In this document: piece after piece, positions 13,601 through 24,756 of the stretch
How the letters are laid out: each line of letters opens with the position of its first letter
How positions within the stretch are numbered: the stretch's first letter is position 1
NCBI GenBank assembly: GCA_905182985.1
Contig: CAJJDN010000010.1
Span: forward strand, 252,221-316,220
DNA length: 64,000 nucleotides
Direction: 5' to 3'
From: Paramecium sonneborni
Lineage: Eukaryota; Ciliophora; Oligohymenophorea; Peniculida; Parameciidae
Notes under the pieces: generated by a model
The model's database searches: none
The model's input: the letters and a program-made list of their open reading frames with translations, nothing else
Told to the model about the DNA's origin: nothing
Program-made: the position numbers and the translations under genes

Positions 13601-16092
13601 GAAATAATTAAAAAAAAGAAATATTAAATTAAAAAATTGATGAAATAAAAAAGTAATTTATAAGATACATTAAAACAAATATCTACAACTTATAATATAG
13701 AAATTAATTAACCAGAAATTTTGGAAGATGAAAAAGAGTCATCTTAATTTAAAAGTATTGATTAATTATCAGATATGAATAAGGAATTTGAATAAAGTAA
13801 ACATGAATAATAAGAAGAAGAATATATTGATGAATAAGATGAATTAGATTATTAATTAACAGAAAGAAGTAGAGTCAAAAATTAAGAAGATGGATCAAAA
13901 GCTAAGTAATAGCTTAAAAAAATTATATAAGTTAATGAAAAAAATGAATCATAATATTTATAATCAGAAGATGAAAAATAATTTAATTAACTTGAAGAAA
14001 ATTTTGAAAGAAATTTTTCTGAACAAGCAATAAATTCAGAACGAACAAAAAATTCATCAAGTTTTAATTAATTTGCAGAAAATTAAACTCCGACTCTTAA
14101 ATCAAACTTAAATAATAATTATGATTAAAGTATTTCAATAAAAAAAGGAAGATAACCTAGTTTATAAAATCTTTAAAAGTCAAAATAATCGATAATTGTA
14201 AACAAGTAAAAAAAGTCTTCTTAATAAATTGAATTTAATAGAGAATTTAATAATTAAAAATCTATTGAATAATAATAAATTCAACAAAATCAAATTCAAT
14301 AAATTTAACAAAATCAAAATTAATAAATTTAATAAAATCAAAATTAATAAATTTAAAAAAATCAAAATTATTAAATTTAATAAATTTAATAAAATTAACA
14401 AATTTAACAAAATTAAAACTAATAAATTACAAAATAAATAAATAAAATAACTAAATAGACTTCTTAATCATAATTATTGGATGTATCTTAATAGAATTAA
14501 TTATAATAGAACTAACAATAATCAGTTTAATAAAGAAAGTAACAACTAGTATTAGATAATGAACTTTTTTTAAATTTAAAAAGCAAAAAGTCATCAAAAA
14601 CTTAAAAACATTCCATTTTGGAACCTAAATAAAATATTCACACTAGATCTGCTTAAGAAATTGATGAAATTAATAATTCAAGCAATTAATATTCATATTA
14701 AAGAGCTTCTTAATAATATGATATAAAATAGAAAGGATAGAAGTAAACTTTGTTTGACAAAAATATTAATAAAACTTAAAATGATGAATCATAATCTGAT
14801 GATTTTGAAATTGAATCTTCTCCTATAATATTTAATAATCTTTAAGGTGAAAGGGTTAAATAAGTAATAATGTAATATAAGGATCAAAAACATAAAATCA
14901 GGAGTAGATATAATCCTATATAGCTTGAGTAAAGAAATTAAAAAAGATTCAGAAGAGTTTATAGTTAGAATACAGATGTAGCTAATGGGTTATTATCTGA
15001 TGTTAAAATGAAGAAGAAACCCAATAAGAAAATATAATTTTCAATCTTATAATTACAAAAATTAGTTACTCAGATTCTAAGTGATATTTGTAAATAAGCT
15101 GAAGGTTATAAAATACCATTTCATGTGAGTATTTATGATTATTATAAAAATAAATATGGATTTAAATAAGTAGCTGAAAAAAAGATTCGTTAAGTTTATT
15201 AATTTATTTATTATGAAAAAGAAGATCATATAAAAGCTAAATTACTTGCATAATTTTGTTACATGATAGGAGAAATGGATGAAATAGGATAAAAACTATT
15301 AACCGAAAGTTATTAATATTTTTCATCTAAAAATGATTTGAATTATGGTAAGGTTGATTTAATGTTAACATATGAATATGTTAATGAATTTCTTTTAGAA
15401 AAATCATCAAGATGGTTACATCAATAATAAATATAATCTTTATTATTGTAATATAGAAATTAACAATAAAGCAATCAAAGATATTATATTAATCATGATA
15501 GTTTACTTATTAAAATATTAGAATTATACTCGAATAATAAAAAAGATCAACAGACTATTTTAGAATCTTTGTTTAAAGCAGCAGATTTAGATGGAAATAA
15601 ATTAATTGAATTCTCAGAAGTACTTTTCTGCTTTATGATTTTAGTTTAAAACTCTCTATAGAGCCATTCATTAAGATAAATTATCTAAATCTTAATTACT
15701 TTAAATTTTTACTAATAATGCTGATTTACAAGATGAAAATGGTGACAAAATGTTAACTCTACCAAGATTTACAGAAATGTCAATAGAATTAGGAATATTT
15801 TAAAAAGATCTTGTATTAAAATATGGAGAAGGTAGTGAGGCATTGAAGAATTATTGGGAAAGAGATAAAACAGTGATAAAATATAGGTAAATGTATGATT
15901 TAAACAATTAGATTCTTGAGATCTAAGAAATACTAAAAGGTTAGACACACATTTTAAGAACTTGAAAATTAAATAAAATCATAGGAAAAAGATAAATAAA
16001 TTATTTTATGGGTAAGTTATAAACTTTTGAATGAAGAATCTTAAAGAGTATTACTAAAGTATTCATATTAATAAATATATTTATAGTTATGA
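10700..16092 (+). CDS. AXDND1-like protein with axonemal dynein light chain (p28) domain and EF-hand
   Basis: Four introns (10988-11013, 11385-11406, 15620-15644, 15887-15911) are clear. As assembled the gene contains an artefactual 1131-nt duplication around the N at 12953; with one copy removed the product is 1387 aa. Around residues 140-300 is a segment like Ax_dynein_light: TRELAERIQLIYASCLKELI then ECTERGDLFQTIWDFY. A long Gln/Glu-rich coiled-coil region follows, then a Gln/Asn-rich repeat tract (14263-14440). Near residue 1235 is an EF-hand-like loop, ADLDGNKLIEFSEFK, whose second half depends on the third intron. The N-terminal p28 domain within a long protein resembles human AXDND1, so a ciliary or axonemal role is inferred. 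The EF-hand is not something I associate with AXDND1. Confidence 0.75.
11823..12952 (+). repeat. First copy of a 1130-bp exact direct repeat (assembly artefact)
   Basis: This stretch is repeated without a visible difference at 12954-14083, offset 1131, with a single N at 12953 between the copies. The left copy runs up to the N and the right copy begins right after it, as expected when two overlapping contig ends are placed side by side instead of merged. It lies within the AXDND1-like frame. 1130 + 1 is a multiple of three, so the artefact does not break the frame and could be mistaken for a duplicated protein region. Confidence 0.93.
12954..14083 (+). repeat. Second copy of the 1130-bp direct repeat
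   Basis: Matches 11823-12952 base for base as far as I compared. The true gene continues from the end of this copy into unique sequence at 14084. One of the two copies should be ignored when predicting the protein. Confidence 0.93.
14263..14440 (+). repeat. Degenerate Gln/Asn-rich tandem tract inside AXDND1-like gene
   Basis: Near-tandem units of about 21 nt encode runs of QIQQNQ and NQNQQIQ. The Gln codons are almost all TAA plus a few CAA, so under the standard code the tract looks like a shower of stops. It separates the coiled-coil region from the C-terminal EF-hand part and is probably disordered. Confidence 0.7.
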
Positions 16093-16236
16093 AACTAAAT
16101 AATGTATGCTGCAATTATTGCCTGAACTTTATATCATAGAATAACACAATAAAGATATTGAATAGTTAGAGTGATTTATTGATAAGGTTTTCGCTTTTTA
16201 TTTAGTTATTTGTACTATGTAAGAAAAAGAAATTAA

Positions 16237-16983
16237 TCAATTTTTTTATTTAATACATATAATTTTATCATTTTAACTATGTCTTTATGTTTTTTAGAGA
16301 TTAATTATAGCTGGTTATTAGGAAAGATTTTATTGACTAGAATTGTTGATACTTTCAATAGAATTTGAATATTTATCTAATTCAAAATTAATTTTAAAGT
16401 TTTCACTTATTTCAAAATCTATAAATTCAAAATAGTTATCAGCTATATTATTGTTTTATTATAATATCTATTATGCCAAAATAAGACAATTAATTTCATT
16501 TGGAATATATGTAAAATCTACATATAGCAAAGTCTATTTCATTGCTTTGATAATTTCTAATAATCTAAATGTGATTATTATTTTGATTACCCAAATGTCG
16601 GCCTCCAATTCTATGTTTCTAAAAATTTTAAATAGAATTTTTTATTCCTAAAATCTATATTAGGATGTTGAATATCAGATTTAACACTAATGCTGGGAGG
16701 AAAATATGGATAATTTGTTCGAAAATCAAGATTAAACTTCATATAAGAAATTGCATACAAAAAATTTCTTATCTTTATAAAGACCAATTTTTGGTGTCAT
16801 AAATAATTATAAAATATCGCTATCCATATCCATAGCAATTTCGCATATATCATCATTTAACTCTTTTAGTTTTTCATCAAGCAAATCATTTTGCAATCTT
16901 CTTAATGACTACTATTCATTTATATTTCTGCAAAATTTCTACCTCGAGAATTACATATTTTATTTATTATTTTTTAAATACAT
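16237..16983 (-). CDS. Ubiquitin-conjugating (E2)-fold protein lacking the catalytic Cys, 232 aa
   Basis: Two introns (16737-16758 and 16565-16590) restore a continuous 233-codon frame. The E2 fold shows as GLYKDKKFFFNLDF, then TNYPYFPPSISVKS (the FP..YP..PP strand turn), HPNIDFRNKKFYLKFLETQ and W-P-T-F-G. In active E2 enzymes the catalytic Cys follows the HPN motif in a GxICLDIL-type context; here that position reads KKFYLKFL with no Cys. The protein therefore resembles an E2 variant (UEV) that binds ubiquitin or an E2 without catalysis. The C-terminal ~90 residues are a polar extension unlike known UEVs. The first intron ends in AAG rather than TAG. A second in-frame ATG 27 bases downstream is an alternative start. 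Confidence 0.78.
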
Positions 16984-17349
16984 TTTATATAATAGTATTT
17001 CTCAAAATTTCTAATAATTTTTATTTACTTAAATTAAGTTAAATTAATGTATATCAGATACCTTAATGGATTAAAACTTTAGTTTTTCCTAGAAGTATTA
17101 TTAAAATTTTATTTAATTTATAAAGGAAATCATTCTTTTTCACACTCAAAAAAGTTAAATCTTATTTTAATAAAATTATTAAATATTTTCTAAATCTCAT
17201 ACTAATACAATTTAGTATAAGTATTTCAATTCAATTATAATGATTTTAAACTCTAAGATGTTGACAAATATTAGAATTCCATTAAAAATGAATAATTAAA
17301 TTATTTTTAAATTAGAAATAAATTTTTCTTTTTATATATAAAAATTTAT
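16984..17349. other. Intergenic gap between divergent genes
   Basis: AT-rich, without a frame I can support on either strand. It must hold the promoters of the E2-like gene (-) and the coiled-coil gene (+), but I see no recognisable element. Confidence 0.5.
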
Positions 17350-20300
17350 ATGGATAATTTAGTAGAAGAATTAATTTCTGCTCAAAATGATGATGAAAAC
17401 CAAAAAAAAGAAATTGTAAATTAAGTAGAGGATGAAATTAATGGTATTTTGTAGATTGAAAACAATGGATGTGATGAATAATCAAAAGCAAATTAAATTT
17501 AAGGAAATTAAATACTAAACAATGAAAATTAAAATAATTAATAATTTGTATAAATGTAAGAGGATCTTTAGCATAGAAGACTTGAACTTGAAGAATAAAT
17601 TAAAAAAAATACATCATTGGAGTTATAAATTAGTAATTTGCAATCTTACTAAAAAAAATAAATATAAACATTGGAGGATGAATTTGATATTAAAACGAAA
17701 GATCATTAAAATTAAATAAAAGAGTATTAGGATTAATTAGATAATTTGAATAAAGAAATTGAAAAATTATCTTTTTCCTTGAAAAAATCAGAACAAAAAT
17801 GCTTATATCTTGAAGAGGCTTAATAAGAATAAAATAAGCAGCATAAAATAGATATAGAATAATTAATAGGAAGATTATAAAAATCAGAATCATCTACATA
17901 TAAATATTAATAAGAATTATAAAAAAATCAAAGTAATTTAGATTTAATATCAAAATAAAAAAAAGAAATAGAAAATTATAAAATACAAATATCAGAATAA
18001 AACAATTTATTAGACATAATTAAATAGGATAATAAAACGATTGTTTAGAATTTAGCAGAATAATTAAGAAAGGAATAATAAAAAACTCATGAAGTAAATA
18101 ATGAAAAAGTAAAGATAGAATAATCTATATAAAGGCAGTTAAATGAAAAAAATGAATCTATAAAAAAATTGTAAAATGAAAAACATTAATTAAATCAATA
18201 ATTATCTTCCTAAGAACAAAAAAGCTAAAAACTTATAAAATCCTTAGAAGATTAAATAGAAAAAGTTAATAGTGAAATTAAGGAGTTAAAATAAAAGTCT
18301 TAATAAATTAATAATATAAATGAGTAATCTAAAATGAAGTTAAAATAGCAGGAAGATATTATTAATTAAATCATAGATGAAAATACTTTATTTAAAAAAT
18401 AAATCGAAGAATAATAGAAATAAATAATAAAACTTAAGGATCAGTGTTAGAAAGAAATTGAATAAAAATTACATTTTGACAGCAAATGCTTAAACCTTTT
18501 GGAAGAAAAAGAAGTAGCAGAATTGAAAATTAATTAATTAGAATCTAAATTATTAGATCAATAAAATATGTAAAAAGAATTTTAAAATAAAACTTATCTT
18601 GATTATGAAAATTTTGAAAATACAATTAAGTCTCTAAATTTAAAATTAAAGGAAGAAGAGTAAATTTCAGAAAATAAAATATAGGAATTGAGTAATTAAT
18701 TGAAGTTACAAACGGAAAAAAATTAATAAAATACTAAATCATCAGAAAATTTAAATTAATAAATTGAAATATTAAATATCTAAATTTCAGAGAACGAACA
18801 AAAAATTATTTAGAATTCTTAATAAATTATAGATTTTGAAACATAAATTAAGGATCTATAAATAAGAAATTAAGAATAAAATGATGAAATTGCAATGCTT
18901 AATAATTAGATTATAGAACATAATGAAAAATCAAAATAAGAATAAAACTTGAATGAACAATTAAAATAGAATTTAAATTAATTTGAAATTCTTATTGATG
19001 AATTATAAAAAGAAAAAAATTAATTGTAAATTTAATTTGATTAATAAAAAGAAAACAGTATTTAAGAAAAGAAATAAATATTAGAAGAAATATCGAATTA
19101 AAAAGAAGAAATAGTAAAGTATGAAGCTGAAAATAAAATTTAATTGAAAGAGAAGGATGAAAATTTAATTATTTTATAGAATTAAATTTAAGATTAAAAA
19201 TAAAATATTTCTTAATTATAAGAAGAGAACAATAATTATAAATAAAAACTTCAATTATTAGAAGGAATTCAATTAGAACTTAACAATCAAGTTGAAATTT
19301 TAACTTCGTAGATTAGTGAAAAAGAAAATACAATAAAATAACTTGAAGAAGTTAAAAATTAATTTTAGTCTTAATTAGTATTATGGACAGAAACCATAAA
19401 TATAAAAATGAATGATTTAGAATAATAAACTTTAAAAAATGATTCTAGTACTAAAGTTTTGATGTAAGAAATACAGACATTAAGTTAAAAATCAAAAGAA
19501 TATGAATAAATTAGTAGCCCTTAACTTCAAATAGTTACATAGAGTGATAGTCAAAAAGATATAAAAATAGACTAGCTTTAACAAGATCTTTCAGAAGCAA
19601 GTACGAAGTTGGAGAATAATAGATAAAAATTTGAAGAATAATATGCTTTATTACGTGATGAACTTACTAAATAGTATGATGAGATGATTCTAAATAAATT
19701 GAGTATTTAAAAGTTACAATTAAGTACTTAATATGAGTAAGAGAATAGTCAGCTTAAAGATGAGATTAAAATATAGAAATAATTATTATTAGATTACTAA
19801 TAGGAATAACAAAATTTAAATGAACAAATGAAAGATAAAATAGTTTAATATTAAAAAGAAATTGACGATTTAACTAAATTATTATAAAATGAAGAAAGCC
19901 AAAAATAAATTATGATTTAAGAGTTAGAATCTATTAATCTTAAATTAAATGAGATGGATAATCTCAAGTTGTAAAATGATGCACTTTAAAACAATTTAAA
20001 AACAGAATAAGAGTAAAAAAATTTAATGGTCTAACAATTTTAAAGTGAAATAGATATTTAAAAGTCTTAAATTATGCAAGAATAAAAAAATAATGAATTG
20101 AGTATAGAGAAAATTAATTAATTATAGTAATAAATCTAAGAGTTAGTAGCAAAACAAGAAAAAATTCATGTTGACTTTGAATTAATGTAAGTTAGTTTAA
20201 GAGAAGAATAAGAGAAAGAGCTAAAGCTATTAAATGAATTCAATTCTTAAAGTATACTTTTAGAAGAGACTTAATAGAAACTTGATGAATCAGTTTAATA

Positions 20301-22742
20301 AATAATAGATTTAGAATAATAATATTCTTCTGAGATTTAGTTATTGAAAAATTAAGTTACTGTTCTTAATAATTAAAATCAAGATATGGAATCTTAAATA
20401 GCTAAAATTAAAAGTGATCATTTAATTGAATTAGAATAAAGTTCAAAAAAATTTGAGTTAAAACTAAATTAAGAAAATTAAAATAGTTTATTATAATTAC
20501 GTGATGATTTTGAAAAAGCGGCATTTGCATTTTAGGAATAAAAAAAAAGAATGGAAGAGGAAATTAATGGATTTTAAACTTAGATTGAATAATTGGAATT
20601 AAAGAATTTAGAATATAGATAATAATCAAAAGAATAATTAGAGAAAAAGCATTAAGATTATTAACAAGAGGTTGCTTTACTAAAACGATAAAGAATGGAA
20701 TAAGATGATATGATATAATCTTTATAAAAGTCTTAAGTTTTATTAAAAGAAAGAGAAACTTAATTAGATAAAATAAATGTCTAATTATAAACAATGTAAG
20801 AGGAAACTTATCAGATGGAATAAAAATATGAAAATCTAATTTTGTCATAAAAATAAAAGCATGAATCTTAAATTGATGATTTACATAGATTAATTTAGGA
20901 ATTAAAATAGTAATTAAATAATGTTGAAAGTGAAGGTAGAATGATGTAAAATAGTCTAAATGAGATGGAAGCTCTAGATTTTAAATGTAAAGAACTTAAA
21001 ACTTAAAATGAAGAGCTCAAAATCAAAATCTAAGAACTATAAAATTAACCTGATTTAGAGAAATCAGAAATTTAAGATATTAATAATAAGAAAGTAGAGG
21101 AAAGTGATTAAATAAAAGAATTAAGTTCTTAATTGTTGGAATAATAAAAATAGAATTTGGAAGTTTAGGAATAGCTAGTAAAAGAAAGAGAATTGTTGAA
21201 TAATTAAATAATAGAGCTTAAAGGAGAAATCCAAGATTAAAAGAAGTTAATAATATAATAATAAGCATAAATATAATCAATCAATTTATAGTAATAGACT
21301 AAATAAAGCTAAGAGTCTTCTAATTTAACTAATTTTAATCCTTATTTGTAAAATCTATCATATTAATAAGCTTAATAAGGGGATAAATAGAATACAATAT
21401 CTTACAAAGAGTATTAAGTATTAGAGAAAAAATCAAAGGAATAATAAAACTAAATAAAATAATTGTAGAATGAAATTGTTGTTCTGAAATAGTAATAGGA
21501 AGATTAAGGAAGAGGGGATAAGTAAAAAGCTTCAAGAAATTCAACTAATTCAATGGAAACTATTATAGAAAAATGTGCAGCTCTTTAATAAATAATTGAT
21601 GAATAAAGTATAATAAATTCAAAACTAAATGTTGAAATAGCTCTATTTAAATAATAGAATGAATAATTAAAAGAAGATTTAAGACTTTGTCATCAGGAAC
21701 TAAAAGAGTTGAGAGAGATAGTTTAAGATAAATTTAGATTGGAAGGTGAACTATAATAAGCACTTTCATTAGTAGCAGAGCAAGACAATTAAACAAATGT
21801 ATTTTATTTATATTAAGTAGCTAACCAAAGAGTTATCAGAAAAAAATAGTAAACAATAGGAAGAATTAGAAATTTTGAGAAAGCAGTCGAAATAAATGGA
21901 AAAATAAAAATAAAAAGTAAATATACTCAAGATTATTTAGATGTAAGAAAAATTGAATGAAACAGTTGAAGAATTTGAAAAATTGAAAAAGTAACAGGAA
22001 ATATTAAAGTAGGAATAAGAGCAAAAAAATACTAAATTAATAGAGTTGGAAAAATTGCTTTAATCTTAATTGTAAGACTGCTCAATATTGGAGTCTTAGT
22101 ATAATGAATCAAATTAGAATAATGAAAATTTGAAGAAATAATTAGAGGAATTGAAAGTAAAAAGCATAAGAGAAATAGAAGAGTTAAGGATAAAAAGTAT
22201 AAGAGAAATAGAGGAATTAAATAAAGATAATGAATAGAAACAGAAGAGAATAGTAGAAATGTAAGGAGAGATATAGAATTTAATTAAGGATGTGCATACA
22301 TTAAAAGATTTTTAGGCAAGATAAAAATAAGTGTCAGATGCACCATTAACAAAGAAAGATAAGATTGTAGTAGAATCATTGGCAAATAGAATTTAGGAAT
22401 TAGAAATATAGAATAAGACAATAAGGGAGCAATTTTCAGGGAAAATAATAAAATTAACAAATGATTTAGAAGAGAAAGTGTCATATATTCAAATGTTCGC
22501 TTATCATCTGAGTAAAGGATATCCAAATTTAACAGAAGCAGATTTGTAAGAATAATGATAATAAATTAATAGGATAGAGAAAGAAGATATAAAATTAATC
22601 CAGTAAATAAAGAAGAAATAGAACATTTAAGAAATAATAGAAGTAATATAAATATGAATTATATTAGAAAACGATGATAGAGAACTTGTAATTAAGAGAG
22701 TAATTAAAAATATTAGGAGCAGAGTTAAATAAGAAAAAATGA
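17350..22742 (+). CDS. Giant coiled-coil protein, about 1764 aa
   Basis: An uninterrupted frame of about 4.4 kb runs from ATG 17350, then four short introns: 21799-21820, 21917-21940 (24 nt, stopless, so retention is possible), 22546-22572 and 22643-22667. The last two remove an apparent stop at 22556 and extend the protein to TGA 22740-22742, adding a typical heptad tail (QLREQLKILGAELNKKK). The whole product is Lys/Glu/Gln/Leu-rich with long heptad runs and no globular domain visible. A short tandem repeat KSIREIEEL occurs twice around 22155-22225. Such proteins serve as cytoskeletal, Golgi or basal-body scaffolds, but sequence alone does not pick one. Confidence 0.9.
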
Positions 22743-22787
22743 GGGATTACTTGTTTATTTATTGTTTATTAAATAATTCAAATCTAT

Positions 22788-24108
22788 TCATTTTTATTAT
22801 TGTTATTCTTTATTAGATTTCCATGCAGCAATGTCAATAATTTTAGGTTTTTCCCATAAGAATTCATTTTCAGATCTTCCAAAATGCCCTCCTGAAGCAG
22901 TTTTAGCATAGATAGGTCTTCTCAATTTAAGTTCTCTGATAATAACTCCAGGTCTAAGATCAAAATTTTCTTAGACAATTTCAGATAGATCATCATCATC
23001 ATATCCTTCGACATGTGTTCCATATGAATTAACAGAGATAGATAATGGTTCACTTATACCAATTCCATAAGCAACTTAGATCATAACTCTTTTGCATAAT
23101 TTGGATGCAACAAGTGATTTAGCAACCCATCTAGCAGCATAAGCAGCACTTCTATCAACTTTAGTAGGATCTTTTCCTGAGAATGCACCACCACCATGGC
23201 CACCCCATCCACCATAAGTATCAACAATAATTTTACGACCAGTTAATCCTGCATCTCCATATGGTCCACCTACAGTAAATGCTTTAGATGGATTTAAATG
23301 ATATTGAGTATGCTCATCAACATATTATTATGGTAATACATGTCTATTTATTATATAATTATTTTATACTTTAAAACATGTTGATGTAATTCAGCTTATA
23401 TTTCAATATGTGTAATTTTCTCATCATGTTATTAAGAAATTAATACGTTATGGATTCTTACTGGGAAGAATGTTGCACCATCTCTTTTATATTCAACAGT
23501 AACTTAAACTTTTGCATCTGGTCTCATCCATGGACATATTTCCTTTACTCTACATTCTTAAACTCTTTCAATTAGTTTATTGCATAAATGGTGAGTTAAA
23601 GGCATTAATTCAGGAGTCTCATCTGATGCATATCCAATCATCAATCCTTAATCTCCAGCTCCAATCTCATCTTCATGTTTTGCTCCTACTACAGCTTAAT
23701 TGATTTCTCTTGATTACTAATCTAAAGATACTATTATTGATGCATTCTTGTAGTCCAATCCCTTATCTATATATTATCATCAATTTGATTACTTATGTTA
23801 TCATAACCGACATTCTTAATTGCTTCTCTCACTATTGTCTCATAAGGTACTTAAGCATTTGTTGTTATCTCACCAAATACCATAACAAGAGAGTTTTTGC
23901 ATGCTGATTCACATGCTACCTTAGAATTTGGATCTTATTCTAAACATGCGTCAAGAATGCTGTCACTTATGAAATCACATAACTTATCAGGATGACCAGC
24001 ACTAACACTTTCAGATGTAAACAAGAAGTGTCCTTTTGGTAATTGGAACTTTGTTTTATGAGTTGAGAGCAAATGATGCTATTCATCTAATCTATAATGA
24101 GTGGCCAT
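22788..24108 (-). CDS. S-adenosylmethionine synthetase (methionine adenosyltransferase), 422 aa
   Basis: Two 26-nt introns (23767-23792, 23344-23369) give 423 codons. All family hallmarks are present: [16 protein letters not shown] near the N-terminus (ATP/Mg-binding His and Asp), GAGDQGLMIGYA (hexapeptide signature), then [20 protein letters not shown], the Gly-rich P-loop-like signature with catalytic Lys and Asp. The C-terminus ends in [10 protein letters not shown] and IAAWK. The enzyme makes S-adenosylmethionine from methionine and ATP in the cytosol. Length is slightly above the usual 390-400 residues because of a short N-terminal extension. Confidence 0.98.
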
Positions 24109-24171
24109 TTCTAGCTACAGAATTAAAAATTAATTTTATTTACATTATATAAATTTATGTCCATATTTAAA

Positions 24172-24603
24172 TCACAACTTATATATCTTACCACGTTCAT
24201 CCAAAATGTTTTTCAATTCGTTTAATTTGCGTTAAGATTCTATTTCAAATTGTATTGTCTTTTTTTAATAATCTCCTTATTACTCTTATGGTATCAAATA
24301 TTGCTTTGATGGATCAGAATTATTATATATAGGCAATGCATAAAACACCTTATTCTCTATCTTTCTTTTCTTTTTCTCTTCAAAATAATTATCCAGCTCT
24401 AATCAATCTCCTTCATTCATACCTAATTCACATTACTTGAAACAAGTCTCTACTGTTTTCGAATTTATGTCTTTCACACAGTTGTATTAACATTAATGAA
24501 ATTAGCCGAATGCACGAATCTTTAATTTCTTACTCATTGTTTTATAATCATGAACACATTTAAGAATTTTTAGATCTTAAGTATCGACATTCTAACCAAA
24601 CAT
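24172..24603 (-). CDS. Small-Tim-like twin CX3C protein, 135 aa
   Basis: One 24-nt intron (just after the second Cys pair) gives 136 codons. The centre carries a twin CX3C motif, CQYNC and CFKQC, separated by 11 residues, as in Tim8/9/10/13 chaperones of the mitochondrial intermembrane space. A helical charged stretch follows. The ~60-residue C-terminal extension and an extra Cys upstream (ILKCVHDY) are not typical of small Tims, so another twin-cysteine mitochondrial protein is possible. It sits between SAM synthetase and the NEK10-like kinase, same strand. Confidence 0.6.
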
Positions 24604-24756
24604 TAATTTTATTATAACAATTAAATTTATGTAATATCTTATTTCCTAAATTCTAAATCGATTCTTTTCTATTCAATCTCAAATAAATACTACTAAAAAA
24701 TTTTTCAAGAGTAACATTTTATACCAAATTCATTAATTTAACACAAATAATATCTA

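Noticed and set aside
11823..14083. Genuine tandem duplication of a protein region
   Set aside because: Perfect identity, an isolated N exactly at the junction and a second identical case at 44660 point to unmerged contig overlaps.
14180..14410. Minus-strand Leu/Ile-rich open frame
   Set aside because: It is the antisense shadow of the Gln/Asn-rich repeat tract in the AXDND1-like gene.
22546..22572. Apparent stop of the giant coiled-coil gene at 22556 and a small overlapping gene after it
   Set aside because: A 27-nt intron removes the stop, and with the intron at 22643-22667 the frame continues as a normal coiled-coil tail to 22742.
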